Positions 36,280 to 43,949 of a DNA stretch of 64,000 nucleotides are shown here, piece after piece; position 1 is the first letter of the stretch; every line of letters starts with the position of its first letter. The DNA lies in NCBI GenBank assembly GCA_023386645.1, contig JAEWJI010000007.1:5322-69321 (forward strand), written 5' to 3'. Below the pieces are notes generated by a model that saw only the letters and a program-made list of their open reading frames with translations, made no database searches and had not been told where the DNA came from. A program made the position numbers and the translations under genes. This DNA is from Pseudomonadota bacterium (lineage in GTDB: Bacteria > Pseudomonadota > Alphaproteobacteria > Caulobacterales > Caulobacteraceae).

Positions 36280-37515
36280 TCAGCCGGCCAACCCCTCGAT
36301 CTCGGCTCTGATGTGCGCAGCCTCGGCGGGGGTGTTGGCGAGGGAGACCGCGCGGTTGAAGGCCTCGCGGGCCTCGGCCGGCCGATCCAGCTGCTTGAGC
36401 AAAGCCCCCCTCAGGCCGTGGAAATAGAAGTAGCCGGGCAGGCGATCCGCCAGCGGCTCGACCATCTCCAGCGCCGCCTCCGGCCCCCGCGCCTTCATCA
36501 CCGCCACGGCCCGGTTCAGGGTCACCACGGGCGACGGCTCCATCCGCTCCAGCGTTTCGTACAACCGCTCGATGCCGACCCAGTCGGTGTCTTCGGCTCG
36601 ATCCGCCCGCGCGTGCAGGGCCGCGATCGCCGCCTGCACCTGGTAGGGTCCCGGCCGACGGTGACGCAGCGCCTTGTCGACCAGGGCCAGGCCCTCGGCG
36701 ATGAGTTTGGGGTCCCACAGGCTCCGGTCCTGGGCGTCCAGCAGGACGACCGCGCCGTGCGCGTCGAACCGCGCCGCCGCGCGCGCATGCTGCAACAGCA
36801 TCAGGGCGTTGAGGCCCAGGATCTCCGGCTCGGCCGGGAACAGGCGCAGCAGCAGCCGCCCGAGGCGGATCGCCTCCTCCGCCAGCCCCTGACGGGCGCT
36901 CTCGCCCGCCGGGGCCGTATAGCCCTCGTTGAAAACCAGATAGATCATGGCCGCGACCGGCCCCAGACGCTCGATCCGCTCGACCGCGCCGGGCGTCTGG
37001 AACGGCAGGCCGGCGGCCGCGACCCGCGTCTTGGCCCGGGTGATCCGCTGCTCCATCGCCGCCTCGGAGACCAGGAAGGCGCGGGCGATCTGACGGACGG
37101 TCAGTCCCGAGACGATCCGCAGCGCCAGCGCGATCTGCTGGGTCGCCGGCAGGTCCGGATGGCAGCAGACGAACAGCAGCCGCAGCACGTCGTCGCGGTA
37201 GTCCGCCTCGTCCAGACGCTCGGCCAGCGGCGCCTCGGCGTCTTCGAGGTCCGAGAGGCGGTCCTCATCGGGCAGGGCGTCCTCGCGCGCCCGGCGCCGC
37301 ACCCCGTCCACCCCGGCGTTGCGGCCGACGAGGATCAGCCAGGCGGCCGGATCGCGCGGCGGCCCCTTTTGCGGCCAGGACTTGAGCGCCTTCAGGCAGG
37401 CCTCCTGATACGCCTCCTCTGCCAGGTCGAGGTCGCGGAAGTAGCGCAGCAGGGCGCCGACCGCCCGGGGCCGCGCGCCCGTCAGGGCTCCCTCGATCCA
37501 GCCCGCGTCGGTCAT
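36280..37515 (-). CDS. ECF42-like RNA polymerase sigma factor with C-terminal TPR-type domain
   Basis: 411 residues, much longer than a minimal ECF. Sigma region 2 is at the N-terminus (LLRYFRDLDLAEEAYQEACLKAL). Region 4 is present (LALRIVSGLTVRQIARAFLVSEAAMEQRITRAK). After it comes the long helical extension typical of the ECF42 group (YLVFNEGYTA, EAIRLGRLLLRLFPAEPEILGLNALMLLQHARAAAR, ALHARADRAEDTDWVGIERLYETL). No anti-sigma gene is nearby, as expected for this group, where the extension itself regulates. The start overlaps the YCII/DGPF stop (ATGA). Confidence 0.88.
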   Translation of the reverse strand: MTDAGWIEGALTGARPRAVGALLRYFRDLDLAEEAYQEACLKALKSWPQKGPPRDPAAWLILVGRNAGVDGVRRRAREDALPDEDRLSDLEDAEAPLAERLDEADYRDDVLRLLFVCCHPDLPATQQIALALRIVSGLTVRQIARAFLVSEAAMEQRITRAKTRVAAAGLPFQTPGAVERIERLGPVAAMIYLVFNEGYTAPAGESARQGLAEEAIRLGRLLLRLFPAEPEILGLNALMLLQHARAAARFDAHGAVVLLDAQDRSLWDPKLIAEGLALVDKALRHRRPGPYQVQAAIAALHARADRAEDTDWVGIERLYETLERMEPSPVVTLNRAVAVMKARGPEAALEMVEPLADRLPGYFYFHGLRGALLKQLDRPAEAREAFNRAVSLANTPAEAAHIRAEIEGLAG

Positions 37516-37898
37516 GCCGCGCCGGCGTCCTCGCCCAGCCGGTTGTCATGGAAAAGGGCCAGGGGCCTGAGCTCGAAGGCGCCCGGCGACCCTGACGCGG
37601 CGGCCAGGTCGCGCGCGACCATGAGCGCCTCGTCCAGGTCTTCGCAGTCGACGACATAGAAGCCCAGCAGCTGCTCCTTGGTCTCCGCGAACGGGCCGTC
37701 CAGCACCACGGGCTCCTTGCCCTTGCGGATCGTCGTCGCGGCCGTGGTCGGCAGCAGCCGCGCGACCGGCCCCAGCTTGCCGCGTGCGCGCAGGGGTTCC
37801 TGCACGGCCATCAGCCGCTCCATCACCGCCGCGTCCTCGTCCTTGGACCAGGCGGCGACCACGTCCTCGCGGTCGTAGCAGAGTATGGCGTACAGCAT
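37512..37898 (-). CDS. YCII/DGPF-domain protein
   Basis: 128 residues from the ATG at 37898 (MLYAILCYDREDVVAAW). It contains the signature VVLDGPFAETKEQLLGFYVVDCEDLDEAL. DGPF proteins accompany ECF42 sigma factors in many genomes; their reaction is not known. It overlaps the sigma gene start by 4 bases and is probably the first gene of the three-gene run DGPF, sigma, VOC. Confidence 0.9.
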   Translation of the reverse strand: MLYAILCYDREDVVAAWSKDEDAAVMERLMAVQEPLRARGKLGPVARLLPTTAATTIRKGKEPVVLDGPFAETKEQLLGFYVVDCEDLDEALMVARDLAAASGSPGAFELRPLALFHDNRLGEDAGAA

Positions 37899-38049
37899 GG
37901 CCGAGGGCTCCCAATGTGAATGAGACGACGCCTCAGGATGCGTGCCTCCGACAGAGCCCGCCAGGTATTTCACATCCGCGTGCCTCGTCCGGGCTCTTGC
38001 TTGTTCGCCGAACCGCAGTAGCGTCGGCGCCGAACCTCGGGAGGCGGCT

Positions 38050-38625
38050 TTGAAATCAGCGATTCTCGTCGGTACGGCGCTAGCGGGCGCGCTTTTCGCC
38101 ACCTCGGCCATGGCGGCGTCCGACCTCAGCGTCACGGTTACGGATTCGCCCGATCCGGTGACGGCGGGCGACAACCTCACCTACTTGATCACCCTGACCA
38201 ACAGCGGGCCGGACACCGCGAGCAGCGTCACGATGAGCCTCCCCCTGCCGGTTGGCACGACGTTCCTGTCTCTGTCGACTTCGGGCCTCTGGAACTGCAC
38301 CACCCCCGCGGTCGGCGCCACCGGCACGGTGACGTGCACGTCTCCCGCTGTCGCGGTCGGAGTCGAGGTCTTTACTCTGGTCAGCAACGTCGATGTGGCC
38401 TTGGCGGGGGGCACGGTCCTGTCGCTGACCGCCAGCGCCGCTTCCGCCGATGTCGATCCGAACCCCGGCAACGAGTCCGACACCGAGACGACCACGGTCG
38501 TGGCCGCACCCCCGCCCCCACCGCCGGTCATCCCGACTCTAACCGAATGGGCGATGATCCTGCTCGGTGCGGGTCTGGCGGCCTTGGGTGGAGCGTTCGC
38601 CCTGCGTCGTCGCCACGCCGTCTAA
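38050..38625 (+). CDS. DUF11-domain surface protein with IPTL-CTERM sorting signal
   Basis: 191 residues from a TTG at 38050 with GGGAGGCGG before it; no ATG fits. Signal peptide LKSAILVGTALAGALFATSAMAA. One DUF11 beta-sandwich repeat fills the middle (DLSVTVTDSPDPVTAGDNLTYLITLTNSGPDTAS ... DVDPNPGNESDTETTTV). A proline linker leads to VIPTLTEWAMILLGAGLAAL and RRRHAV, the IPTL-CTERM signal. It is a small cell-surface protein, predicted to be trimmed and anchored. It is convergent with the gene at 38636. Confidence 0.83.
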   Translation: MKSAILVGTALAGALFATSAMAASDLSVTVTDSPDPVTAGDNLTYLITLTNSGPDTASSVTMSLPLPVGTTFLSLSTSGLWNCTTPAVGATGTVTCTSPAVAVGVEVFTLVSNVDVALAGGTVLSLTASAASADVDPNPGNESDTETTTVVAAPPPPPPVIPTLTEWAMILLGAGLAALGGAFALRRRHAV

Positions 38626-38635
38626 AGGCGGCGGC

Positions 38636-39013
38636 CTAGGCCGCCAGCCGGCCCCAGACCGCCTTATCGGCGGCGACGGCGTCCAGCCGGCCCCGGCCGG
38701 CGCGGGCGCTGAGCTGTTTCAGCACCGTCGTCGGCAGGGCGCAGAACTGCGGCTCGACAAGTTCGGGCGCGCAGTCCTTGGCCGGGGCGGCGAACAGGGC
38801 GGCGTTCACCTCCGGGTCGCGGTCGGCGATCAGCCAGGCCAGACGGCGCGCCCGCTCCGGATCGTTCCTGTGCAGCTGCGGGTCCTCGGCGAACAGCTCG
38901 CAGCCCAGTTCCAGCACATAGTCGAAGCCCAGCTTGCCGAACCGGCGCGCGTCCGCGGGCGAGGCCTTCGCCTCGTCCAGATCGAACACCACGTCGTTCA
39001 GCAGGAACAGCAT
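38636..39013 (-). CDS. Conserved-looking cytosolic protein, unknown
   Basis: 125 residues starting MLFLLNDVVFDLDEAKASPADARRFGKLGFDYVLELGCELFAEDPQLHRNDPERARRLAWLIADRDPEVNAALF. It has no signal peptide and no obvious catalytic motif; mixed helix content with three cysteines. Its stop lies 10 bases from the stop of the convergent IPTL-CTERM gene. Not recognised. Confidence 0.6.
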   Translation of the reverse strand: MLFLLNDVVFDLDEAKASPADARRFGKLGFDYVLELGCELFAEDPQLHRNDPERARRLAWLIADRDPEVNAALFAAPAKDCAPELVEPQFCALPTTVLKQLSARAGRGRLDAVAADKAVWGRLAA

Positions 39014-39121
39014 GCGAAGACACCCACCACCGCCGGGCTCATCACGGCCCGTTCGAAGGTCACCCTAGGCGCCACCGTTTGCATTCGCGTTCACGGGCAG
39101 GGTTAGCGGGGGGTGAAGGGG

Positions 39122-39170
39122 GAGGGTCGAGGGTCGAGGGACTAGGGACTAGGGACTAGGGACTAGGGGC
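39122..39170. repeat. Seven tandem heptamers at the 3' end of the four-helix-bundle gene
   Basis: Seven consecutive 7-base units: GAGGGTC, GAGGGTC, GAGGGAC, TAGGGAC (three times) and TAGGGGC. On the minus strand they encode the end of the four-helix-bundle protein (PLVPSP) and supply its stop. Inverted copies of the same heptamer lie at the other end of the gene (39521-39568). Confidence 0.85.
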
Positions 39171-39553
39171 TGCCCCGGCTGATCCAGGCGCTGCTTCAAT
39201 CTGGTCAGCATGCGGCTGAGTTCATCGGCGTTGTTCAGCGCGGCGGCGATCCAAGCCTCAGATACGTGGCCGACACGGGCGGCGAGGTGAAGGAACGTCT
39301 CCGTTTCGGCAAGTGAGCCACGAGCTATTCCGACGAAGCGTGCGTAGTCCTTTCGAGTGCCTCGCTGGTATCCTTCCGCTATGTTTGCCGGCACCGAAGC
39401 TACGCAGCGTTGAAGTTGACTGGTCATGCCGAACTTCTCGTTCGGAGGAAGCTCGGCCGCCACGGCATAGACTTCCACGGCGAGGTCCATCGCTCGGTTC
39501 CAGACCTGCAGCGCAGTGTACCCCCTCGCATCCCCTCGCCCCTCGACCCTCAC
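39149..39553 (-). CDS. Four-helix-bundle protein (23S rRNA intervening-sequence / Avd-like family)
   Basis: 134 residues from the GTG at 39553. The core (about 12-120) matches the family: YTALQVWNRAMDLAVEVYAVAAELPPNEKFGMTSQLQRCVASVPANIAEGYQRG, then YARFVGIARGSLAETETFLHLAARVG. Members occur inside rRNA intervening sequences, and a relative (Avd) works in diversity-generating retroelements; the free-standing chromosomal form has no established role. Its start overlaps the DUF1491 stop (GTGA). Both ends lie in heptamer arrays, so the module looks inserted at the 3' end of DUF1491. No reverse transcriptase is present. Confidence 0.82.
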   Translation of the reverse strand: MRVEGRGDARGYTALQVWNRAMDLAVEVYAVAAELPPNEKFGMTSQLQRCVASVPANIAEGYQRGTRKDYARFVGIARGSLAETETFLHLAARVGHVSEAWIAAALNNADELSRMLTRLKQRLDQPGQPLVPSP

Positions 39554-39568
39554 CCCTCGACCCTCTCC
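39521..39568. repeat. Degenerate heptamer array at the 5' end of the four-helix-bundle gene
   Basis: Read on the minus strand this is GAGGGTC-GAGGGGT-GAGGGTC-GAGGGGC-GAGGGGA followed by GAGGGGG, an imperfect tandem array of the heptamer found at 39122-39170 but in inverted orientation. It spans the DUF1491 stop and the first codons of the four-helix-bundle gene. Confidence 0.75.
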
Positions 39569-39879
39569 GTGATGAAATGCCGCCCCTGACGGTCCTCGAT
39601 CTCCACGACCCAGATGTCCGGATCGTATCCCCGCTGCCGTTCCACATAGGCGTCGAGCTCCGCCTCGAACTCGCTCTCCACCGGTTGCATCCATAGGCGC
39701 TCGCCGTCCCGACCGAACGCCTCGACATAGAGCCGGGCGCGCCGGGTGGACGTGTCGAACACCTTTACGATGACCGTCCCGGCGCGGGCGTCGCCCTTTC
39801 GGACGACCACGGCGTTGGCCCCGCCGATCTCGGCGCGGCGGATGAGGGCGGAGACCCACAGGTCGCTCGACAGCAGCAA
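39550..39879 (-). CDS. DUF1491 family protein
   Basis: 109 residues from a TTG at 39879 (LLLSSDLWVSALIRRAEIGGANAVVVRKGDARAGTVIVKV), which matches the family start; no ATG fits, and the frame upstream is antisense to the next gene. The body continues RRARLYVEAFGRDGERLW and ends YDPDIWVVEIEDRQGRHFITERVEG, the DUF1491 C-terminus. It is a small cytosolic alphaproteobacterial protein of unknown function. The final codons fall in the heptamer array, so the natural end may have been changed by the downstream insertion. Confidence 0.78.
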   Translation of the reverse strand: MLLSSDLWVSALIRRAEIGGANAVVVRKGDARAGTVIVKVFDTSTRRARLYVEAFGRDGERLWMQPVESEFEAELDAYVERQRGYDPDIWVVEIEDRQGRHFITERVEG

Positions 39880-39936
39880 ATGGGTAACCCTGATTGCAAA
39901 CCGGACCGCAGGGCGTTGGCGCCTAGGGTCGGGGCC

Positions 39937-40782
39937 ATGAGGATAGGCCGAACCGCCCGCGCCGTCATCGCCGCCTGTTCGGGCGCCGCCAGCCTGTTGG
40001 CCGCGCCGGCGAGCGCGGGCGATATCGACAGCCGGCTCTACGAGCGCAGCTTCATGCTGGCGGCGCACCAGAGGTGCGGCCTGTTCGACGCGCGGCTGGC
40101 CCAAGCGCTCGGGGTCGCAGCGCTCCAGGCCCGGGGGGCCGCCCTGCTGCATGGCCGGCCCGAGGCGGAGGTGACGGCGACCGCTGTCCGCGCCCGCGCC
40201 CAGGCGGGTCGGACAACCTGCCGCAATCCAGACCTCGCCGTCGCCCGCGACCGGGTGAAATCGGCCTTCGACGGGCTGTTGAAGACCCCCCGCATGACCT
40301 TCCCCGGCGCGCGCCGGGAGTGGCGGGCGGATCGATATGCGCGGCCGATCTCCGGCTGGCGGCTGATGCAGGCGTCCTCCGTCGGCGCCTCGCCGGTGAC
40401 GCTGGGGATGGGCGAGGAGGGCGGGCTTTCCGCCGTCGTCTCCTGGGACGGCCGCCCGCGTCCCTACGCCGCCCGGATCGTCGCCCGCGACACCGCCCGC
40501 GACGCGCGCCCGTGGCTGGCCGAACCCAACGCTCGCGCGCCCCGACAGGCCGTCTGGGCCTCATCCTGGCGCCCGGCGCCGGCGAAGCAGCTGGTTCAGG
40601 GCCGCCGCACCGGCGAGGCCTGGATGTTCCCGGTCTCCGCCGCCGACGCCATCGCCGCGCTCGACCCGCGCGAGACCTTCACGGTCGAGTTCATCTTCCG
40701 CGACGACAGCATCGCCCGCGTCCGCTTCGAAGCCGGCGACTTCGCCGCCGCCCGCGCCTTCGTGGGCCTGGGCGTGGTGTAG
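39937..40782 (+). CDS. Secreted protein of unknown function
   Basis: 281 residues from the ATG at 39937, with signal peptide MRIGRTARAVIAACSGAASLLAAPASAG. An N-terminal helical part (LYERSFMLAAHQRCGLFDARLAQALGVAALQARG) has paired cysteines (about C44, C95). A beta-rich C-terminal domain (WRADRYARPISGWRLMQAS ... TFTVEFIFRDDSIARVRFEAGDFAAARAFV) follows. The protein is probably periplasmic. Not recognised. It is followed by a strong hairpin. Confidence 0.68.
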   Translation: MRIGRTARAVIAACSGAASLLAAPASAGDIDSRLYERSFMLAAHQRCGLFDARLAQALGVAALQARGAALLHGRPEAEVTATAVRARAQAGRTTCRNPDLAVARDRVKSAFDGLLKTPRMTFPGARREWRADRYARPISGWRLMQASSVGASPVTLGMGEEGGLSAVVSWDGRPRPYAARIVARDTARDARPWLAEPNARAPRQAVWASSWRPAPAKQLVQGRRTGEAWMFPVSAADAIAALDPRETFTVEFIFRDDSIARVRFEAGDFAAARAFVGLGVV

Positions 40783-40790
40783 TTCCTTCT

Positions 40791-40815
40791 CCTCCCCCGT
40801 TAAGAACGGGGGAGG
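40791..40815. terminator. Hairpin terminator between convergent genes
   Basis: CCTCCCCCGTT (40791-40801) pairs perfectly with AACGGGGGAGG (40805-40815) around AAG, 8 bases after the stop at 40782 and just before the stop of the convergent kinase gene. It is a variant of the CCTCCCC repeat core. Confidence 0.7.
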
Positions 40816-40826
40816 ATAGAGCAGCT

Positions 40827-42500
40827 TCACCCCTTGCCGGCGTTCAGCGGGATGATCTCCGCCCCGCCCGTGGGGACCGAGGGCTTATCGACGACGACGA
40901 CCGGCATGCGCACCGTCACCGCAGCGCCTTCGCCGAGCGTGCTGTCGATCGTCAGCCGTCCGCCGTGCAGCTCGGCCAGCGCCCGCACCAGCGACAGGCC
41001 CAGGCCCGTGCCTTGCGCCCTCTGCTCGGCCCCGCCGGCCTGTTCAAACGGGCGTCCAAGGCGGCGCAGGTCCTCGGGGGCGATGCCCACGCCGGTGTCG
41101 GAGACGACCAGCTCCAGATAGGGCCCGATGGCCTCCAGCGTCACCGTGACCGACCCTCCGGCGGGCGTGAACTTGATGGCGTTCGACAGCAGGTTCAGGG
41201 CGATCTGCTTGAGGGCCCGACGGTCGGCGTCGACCGGGATCGGCTCGCCGGGCAGGACGCTGGCCAGGGCCACGCCCTTGTCGTCGGCCGACAGCCGCAC
41301 CAGGGCCACCGCGGCCGAGACCACGTCGCGGGCGTCCAGCCGTTCGCGGCTCAGCTGATACCGCTCGGCCTCGATCTTCGACACGTCCAGCACGTCGTTG
41401 ATCAGGGCCAGCAGGTGGCCGCCGGCCTCGTGGATCGAGGCGGCGTATTCGGCGTAGCGGTCAGGCAGGGGGCCGAACAGCCGCTGGCGCATGATGTCGG
41501 CGAAGCCCAGCACCGCGTTCAGCGGCGTGCGCAGCTCGTGGCTCATGTTCGCCAGGAAGCGGGTCTTGCCGGCGTTCTGGGCCTCGGCCTCGGCTCGGGC
41601 GGTCTCCAGCTCGACCTCGCGCGCGTACTGGGCGGTGCCGTCGAAGGCCTGGACGATGATCCGGTCGCCGTGGGCCGGGTCGTCCAGCCGGCGCAGGATC
41701 AATTGGATCCGGCGGTCCAGCGCCGCGCGCGGCGCGAACAGGGCCTGGGCCTCCTGGCCGGCCAGCGCCCGGTCGAGCGCCGACAGCACCGCGGGCCGGT
41801 CCGGCGCATGCACCGCCGCGATCAGCCCAGCCTCGAACAGCGGGTCGACCGCGAGCGCCGCCGGGGCCGCGCCATAGGCCGCCAGCACCCGGCCGGAGGG
41901 TTCCAGCACCAGGGTCAGGCCGGGCTGGCCGGTGACCAGGGCTGACAGCCGCGCCGTCTCCTCCTCGGCCGAGCGGACGCGGGCGTCGCGATCCCGCCAG
42001 GTCAGCTCCACGGCCGCCGCCGCCGCGCCCGCGACCAGGACGGCGAGCGCGGTCGACAGCAGGGCCAGATGCGGGCCGGGCCCGGCGACAAGGGCCGAGA
42101 TCAATCCGCTCAGCGCCGCGAAGCCGCTGGTCGCGCCTCCGATCAGGGCCAGCCGTCGGCCGCCCAGCGCCAGCCCCGCCACGATCGGCATGAAGACGAA
42201 GGCCGTCAGGGATCCGGTCAGGCCTCCGGTCAGGACCAGGGCCGCGAACACCGCCACGCTCCAGAGCATCAGCCCCGCCATGCGCACGCCCGCGGAATCG
42301 CGCCACAGCAGGGTCAGGCCGCCGACGCCCGGCAGGATCATCAAGGCCAGGCCCAGCAGGGTCAGATCGGGCAGGCCCCGCCCCAGCCAGGCCGCCGCCA
42401 GGCCCAGCAGCGCCAGGCCGGCCGCCCAGCCCGCGTGCCAGGCGGCCAGGGCCGGGGCGTCGCGTCCGGTAGGCGCTAGGGGTGGGTGGGCCGGGGGCAA
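40827..42500 (-). CDS. Six-TM sensor histidine kinase, DivJ/PleC-type core
   Basis: 557 residues from a TTG at 42500; no ATG or GTG is available before the first helix. Six membrane helices fill residues 20-170, a PAS-like region follows (about 185-300), then the HisKA box FLANMSHELRTPLNAVLGFADIMRQRLFGPL and an HATPase domain (NLLSNAIKFTP, DTGVGIAPEDL, GTGLGLSLVRALAELHGG). The hydrophobic N-terminal sensor and this kinase core resemble DivJ of Caulobacter, which acts on DivK and PleD, but orthology is not proven from one sequence. No receiver domain. It is divergent from sufE and lies 2 kb from ctrA. Confidence 0.83.
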   Translation of the reverse strand: MPPAHPPLAPTGRDAPALAAWHAGWAAGLALLGLAAAWLGRGLPDLTLLGLALMILPGVGGLTLLWRDSAGVRMAGLMLWSVAVFAALVLTGGLTGSLTAFVFMPIVAGLALGGRRLALIGGATSGFAALSGLISALVAGPGPHLALLSTALAVLVAGAAAAAVELTWRDRDARVRSAEEETARLSALVTGQPGLTLVLEPSGRVLAAYGAAPAALAVDPLFEAGLIAAVHAPDRPAVLSALDRALAGQEAQALFAPRAALDRRIQLILRRLDDPAHGDRIIVQAFDGTAQYAREVELETARAEAEAQNAGKTRFLANMSHELRTPLNAVLGFADIMRQRLFGPLPDRYAEYAASIHEAGGHLLALINDVLDVSKIEAERYQLSRERLDARDVVSAAVALVRLSADDKGVALASVLPGEPIPVDADRRALKQIALNLLSNAIKFTPAGGSVTVTLEAIGPYLELVVSDTGVGIAPEDLRRLGRPFEQAGGAEQRAQGTGLGLSLVRALAELHGGRLTIDSTLGEGAAVTVRMPVVVVDKPSVPTGGAEIIPLNAGKG

Positions 42501-42686
42501 GCGGTTGTCCGGAATGATGAACAGGGCCCGCGTGCGTCGCGCGCGCGGAGATCGAGCCTAGCCTTCCCGGCGAGTCGTCCAAAGGCTGCTCCCGCATGAG
42601 GCGAGCCCGCGCGGGGGGCGCGCGCGAAAAGCCTGGGGATCGACGCCGCCGTTGTCCTTAACCGGGACGAACTCTATCTGGCCGCG

Positions 42687-43112
42687 ATGACCGACGCCCG
42701 CCCGACCATCGACGAGACCCTCGAGGAACTGGCCGAGGATTTCGACCTGCTCGAGGACTGGGAGCAGCGGATCGGCTACGTCATCGACCTGGGTCGTGCC
42801 CTGGAGCCTCTGCCCGAGGCGGACCGGACCGAGGACAACAAGGTCCCGGGCTGCGCCGCCCAGGTCTGGCTCGCGGTCCGGCGCGACGGCGAGCGCCTGC
42901 GCTTCCTCGCCGATTCCGACAGCGCCCTGTCCAAGGGCAATATCGCTCTCCTGCTGAAGCTCTATTCCGACCGAGCCCCGGCCGAGATCCTGGCCTTCGA
43001 CGCCCGAGCGGCGCTCGACCGCCTCGGCCTGCCCCAGGCCCTGACCCGCCAGCGCGCCAACGGCCTGAACGCCATGGTGGGCCGGATCCGGGAAGCGGCG
43101 CTGGCCGCCTAG
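42687..43112 (+). CDS. sufE: SufE family cysteine desulfuration protein
   Basis: 141 residues. The active-site cysteine C56 sits in DNKVPGCAAQVWL, the SufE hallmark; the fold continues DSDSALSKGNIALLLKLYSDRAPAEIL. SufE accepts sulfur from SufS and stimulates Fe-S cluster assembly. No other suf genes are present. A stranded IPTL-CTERM coding remnant begins 17 bases after its stop. Confidence 0.9.
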   Translation: MTDARPTIDETLEELAEDFDLLEDWEQRIGYVIDLGRALEPLPEADRTEDNKVPGCAAQVWLAVRRDGERLRFLADSDSALSKGNIALLLKLYSDRAPAEILAFDARAALDRLGLPQALTRQRANGLNAMVGRIREAALAA

Positions 43113-43128
43113 GTCTCGGCGGCTTTCC

Positions 43129-43239
43129 GCCACTCCCGTCGTCCCGACCCTGACCGAGTGGGCGATGATCGCCCTGGCCGGCCTGCTGGGCATGTTCGGG
43201 CTGTCATGCCTGATCGCGGGCTGCTCCCGAGAGGCCTGA
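43129..43239 (+). pseudogene. Orphan IPTL-CTERM tail (gene relic)
   Basis: An open stretch in the frame beginning at 43129 encodes VVPTLTEWAMIALAGLLGMFG and ends SREA plus TGA at 43237-43239. This is the IPTL-CTERM motif and membrane helix. No start codon or ectodomain precedes it: upstream in the same frame the sequence is the end of sufE in another register. The usual basic end (RRR) is also lost. It is best read as the remains of a deleted IPTL-CTERM surface-protein gene. Confidence 0.7.
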
Positions 43240-43248
43240 CGCGCGGCC

Positions 43249-43518
43249 TCAGCCCATGCCGTAGTGGGCCGCCAGCGCCCCCAGCGCCGCCTTCAGCCGC
43301 AGCTTGCCCTCCCGCCGCTTCAGGCCCAGCTGTCGTTCAGCCAGGGTCAGCGAGCTTTCGCGCAGACACACGGCCTCCAGCATCGGGGCCAGCCGGGGGC
43401 CGCAGGCGTCGAGCGCCCGCCGCACCCGCCGGCCCGCCGCCAGGGCCCGATCGGTCTGCTCCCTGCGGGCGCTTGAGCCGCCGCCCGGCCGGGGCAGGGC
43501 GTCCCAGCGCATGGTCAT
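43249..43518 (-). CDS. DUF6456 protein, C-terminal half (split gene)
   Basis: 89 residues from an ATG at 43518 overlapping the stop of the preceding frame (ATGA). The sequence RRVRRALDACGPRLAPMLEAVCLRESSLTLAERQLGLKRREGKLRLKAALGALAAHYGMG is the C-terminal helical part of DUF6456, which in other alphaproteobacteria I know as part of a single polypeptide with the region encoded at 43515-43949. Here the two halves are in different frames, so this is either a frameshifted gene or a coupled two-cistron arrangement. Confidence 0.65.
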   Translation of the reverse strand: MTMRWDALPRPGGGSSARREQTDRALAAGRRVRRALDACGPRLAPMLEAVCLRESSLTLAERQLGLKRREGKLRLKAALGALAAHYGMG

Positions 43519-43949
43519 GGACGGCCCGTCTGGGCCTGCTCCCAGTCGGCGCGCAGCCGTTCGGCCGCCGCCACCTCGGCCGGTTCCAGCCAGGGGCGCC
43601 CGTCGAGTCCCTTGCGCCGCGCCAGCCACAGGACAGGCGACTGGCCAAGGTTGGCGGGCTTGAGCACGACGCGACCGTCCGCCTCCATCACCGCCTTCTC
43701 GCCCGGCTCGAACCCTGGCCGGCCGGCGGCGGGACCGTCCGCGACCGGCGCGCGCCCACGCCAACCGCCGGGCGTCGCGACAAGACCCGGAGATTCGAAA
43801 ACCGCCTGGAAGGTCGCGGCATCCAGTTCCAGCACCACCCGGCCGCGCCGATCCGGTGACAGCCGCAGGCGATAGACGTCCGGCCCGCCTTCGATCCAGG
43901 CCTCGCGCCGCGCCAGCAGGCTTCGCGCCCTCTCCACGCGCCGGCTCAT
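43515..43949 (-). CDS. DUF6456 protein, N-terminal half (split gene)
   Basis: 144 residues beginning MSRRVERARSLLARREAWIEGGPDVYRL. The C-terminal part PVLWLARRKGLDGRPWLEPAEVAAAERLRADWEQAQ is the characteristic DUF6456 entry (usually followed directly by the domain encoded at 43249-43518). It ends with TGA inside an ATGA junction. The start overlaps the stop of the HTH gene at 43946 (ATGA), so three coupled frames run on this strand. Function unknown; DNA-related by association with the HTH gene. Confidence 0.65.
   Translation of the reverse strand: MSRRVERARSLLARREAWIEGGPDVYRLRLSPDRRGRVVLELDAATFQAVFESPGLVATPGGWRGRAPVADGPAAGRPGFEPGEKAVMEADGRVVLKPANLGQSPVLWLARRKGLDGRPWLEPAEVAAAERLRADWEQAQTGRP

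Noticed and set aside
39122..39170. A CRISPR array
   Set aside because: The units are 7 bases, contiguous and without spacers; no cas genes are present.
39149..39553. A diversity-generating retroelement
   Set aside because: The protein resembles Avd, but there is no reverse transcriptase and no template/variable repeat pair nearby.
40827..42500. Naming the six-TM kinase divJ
   Set aside because: The topology and kinase core fit DivJ, but PleC and other Caulobacterales kinases share this core, so the symbol was withheld.
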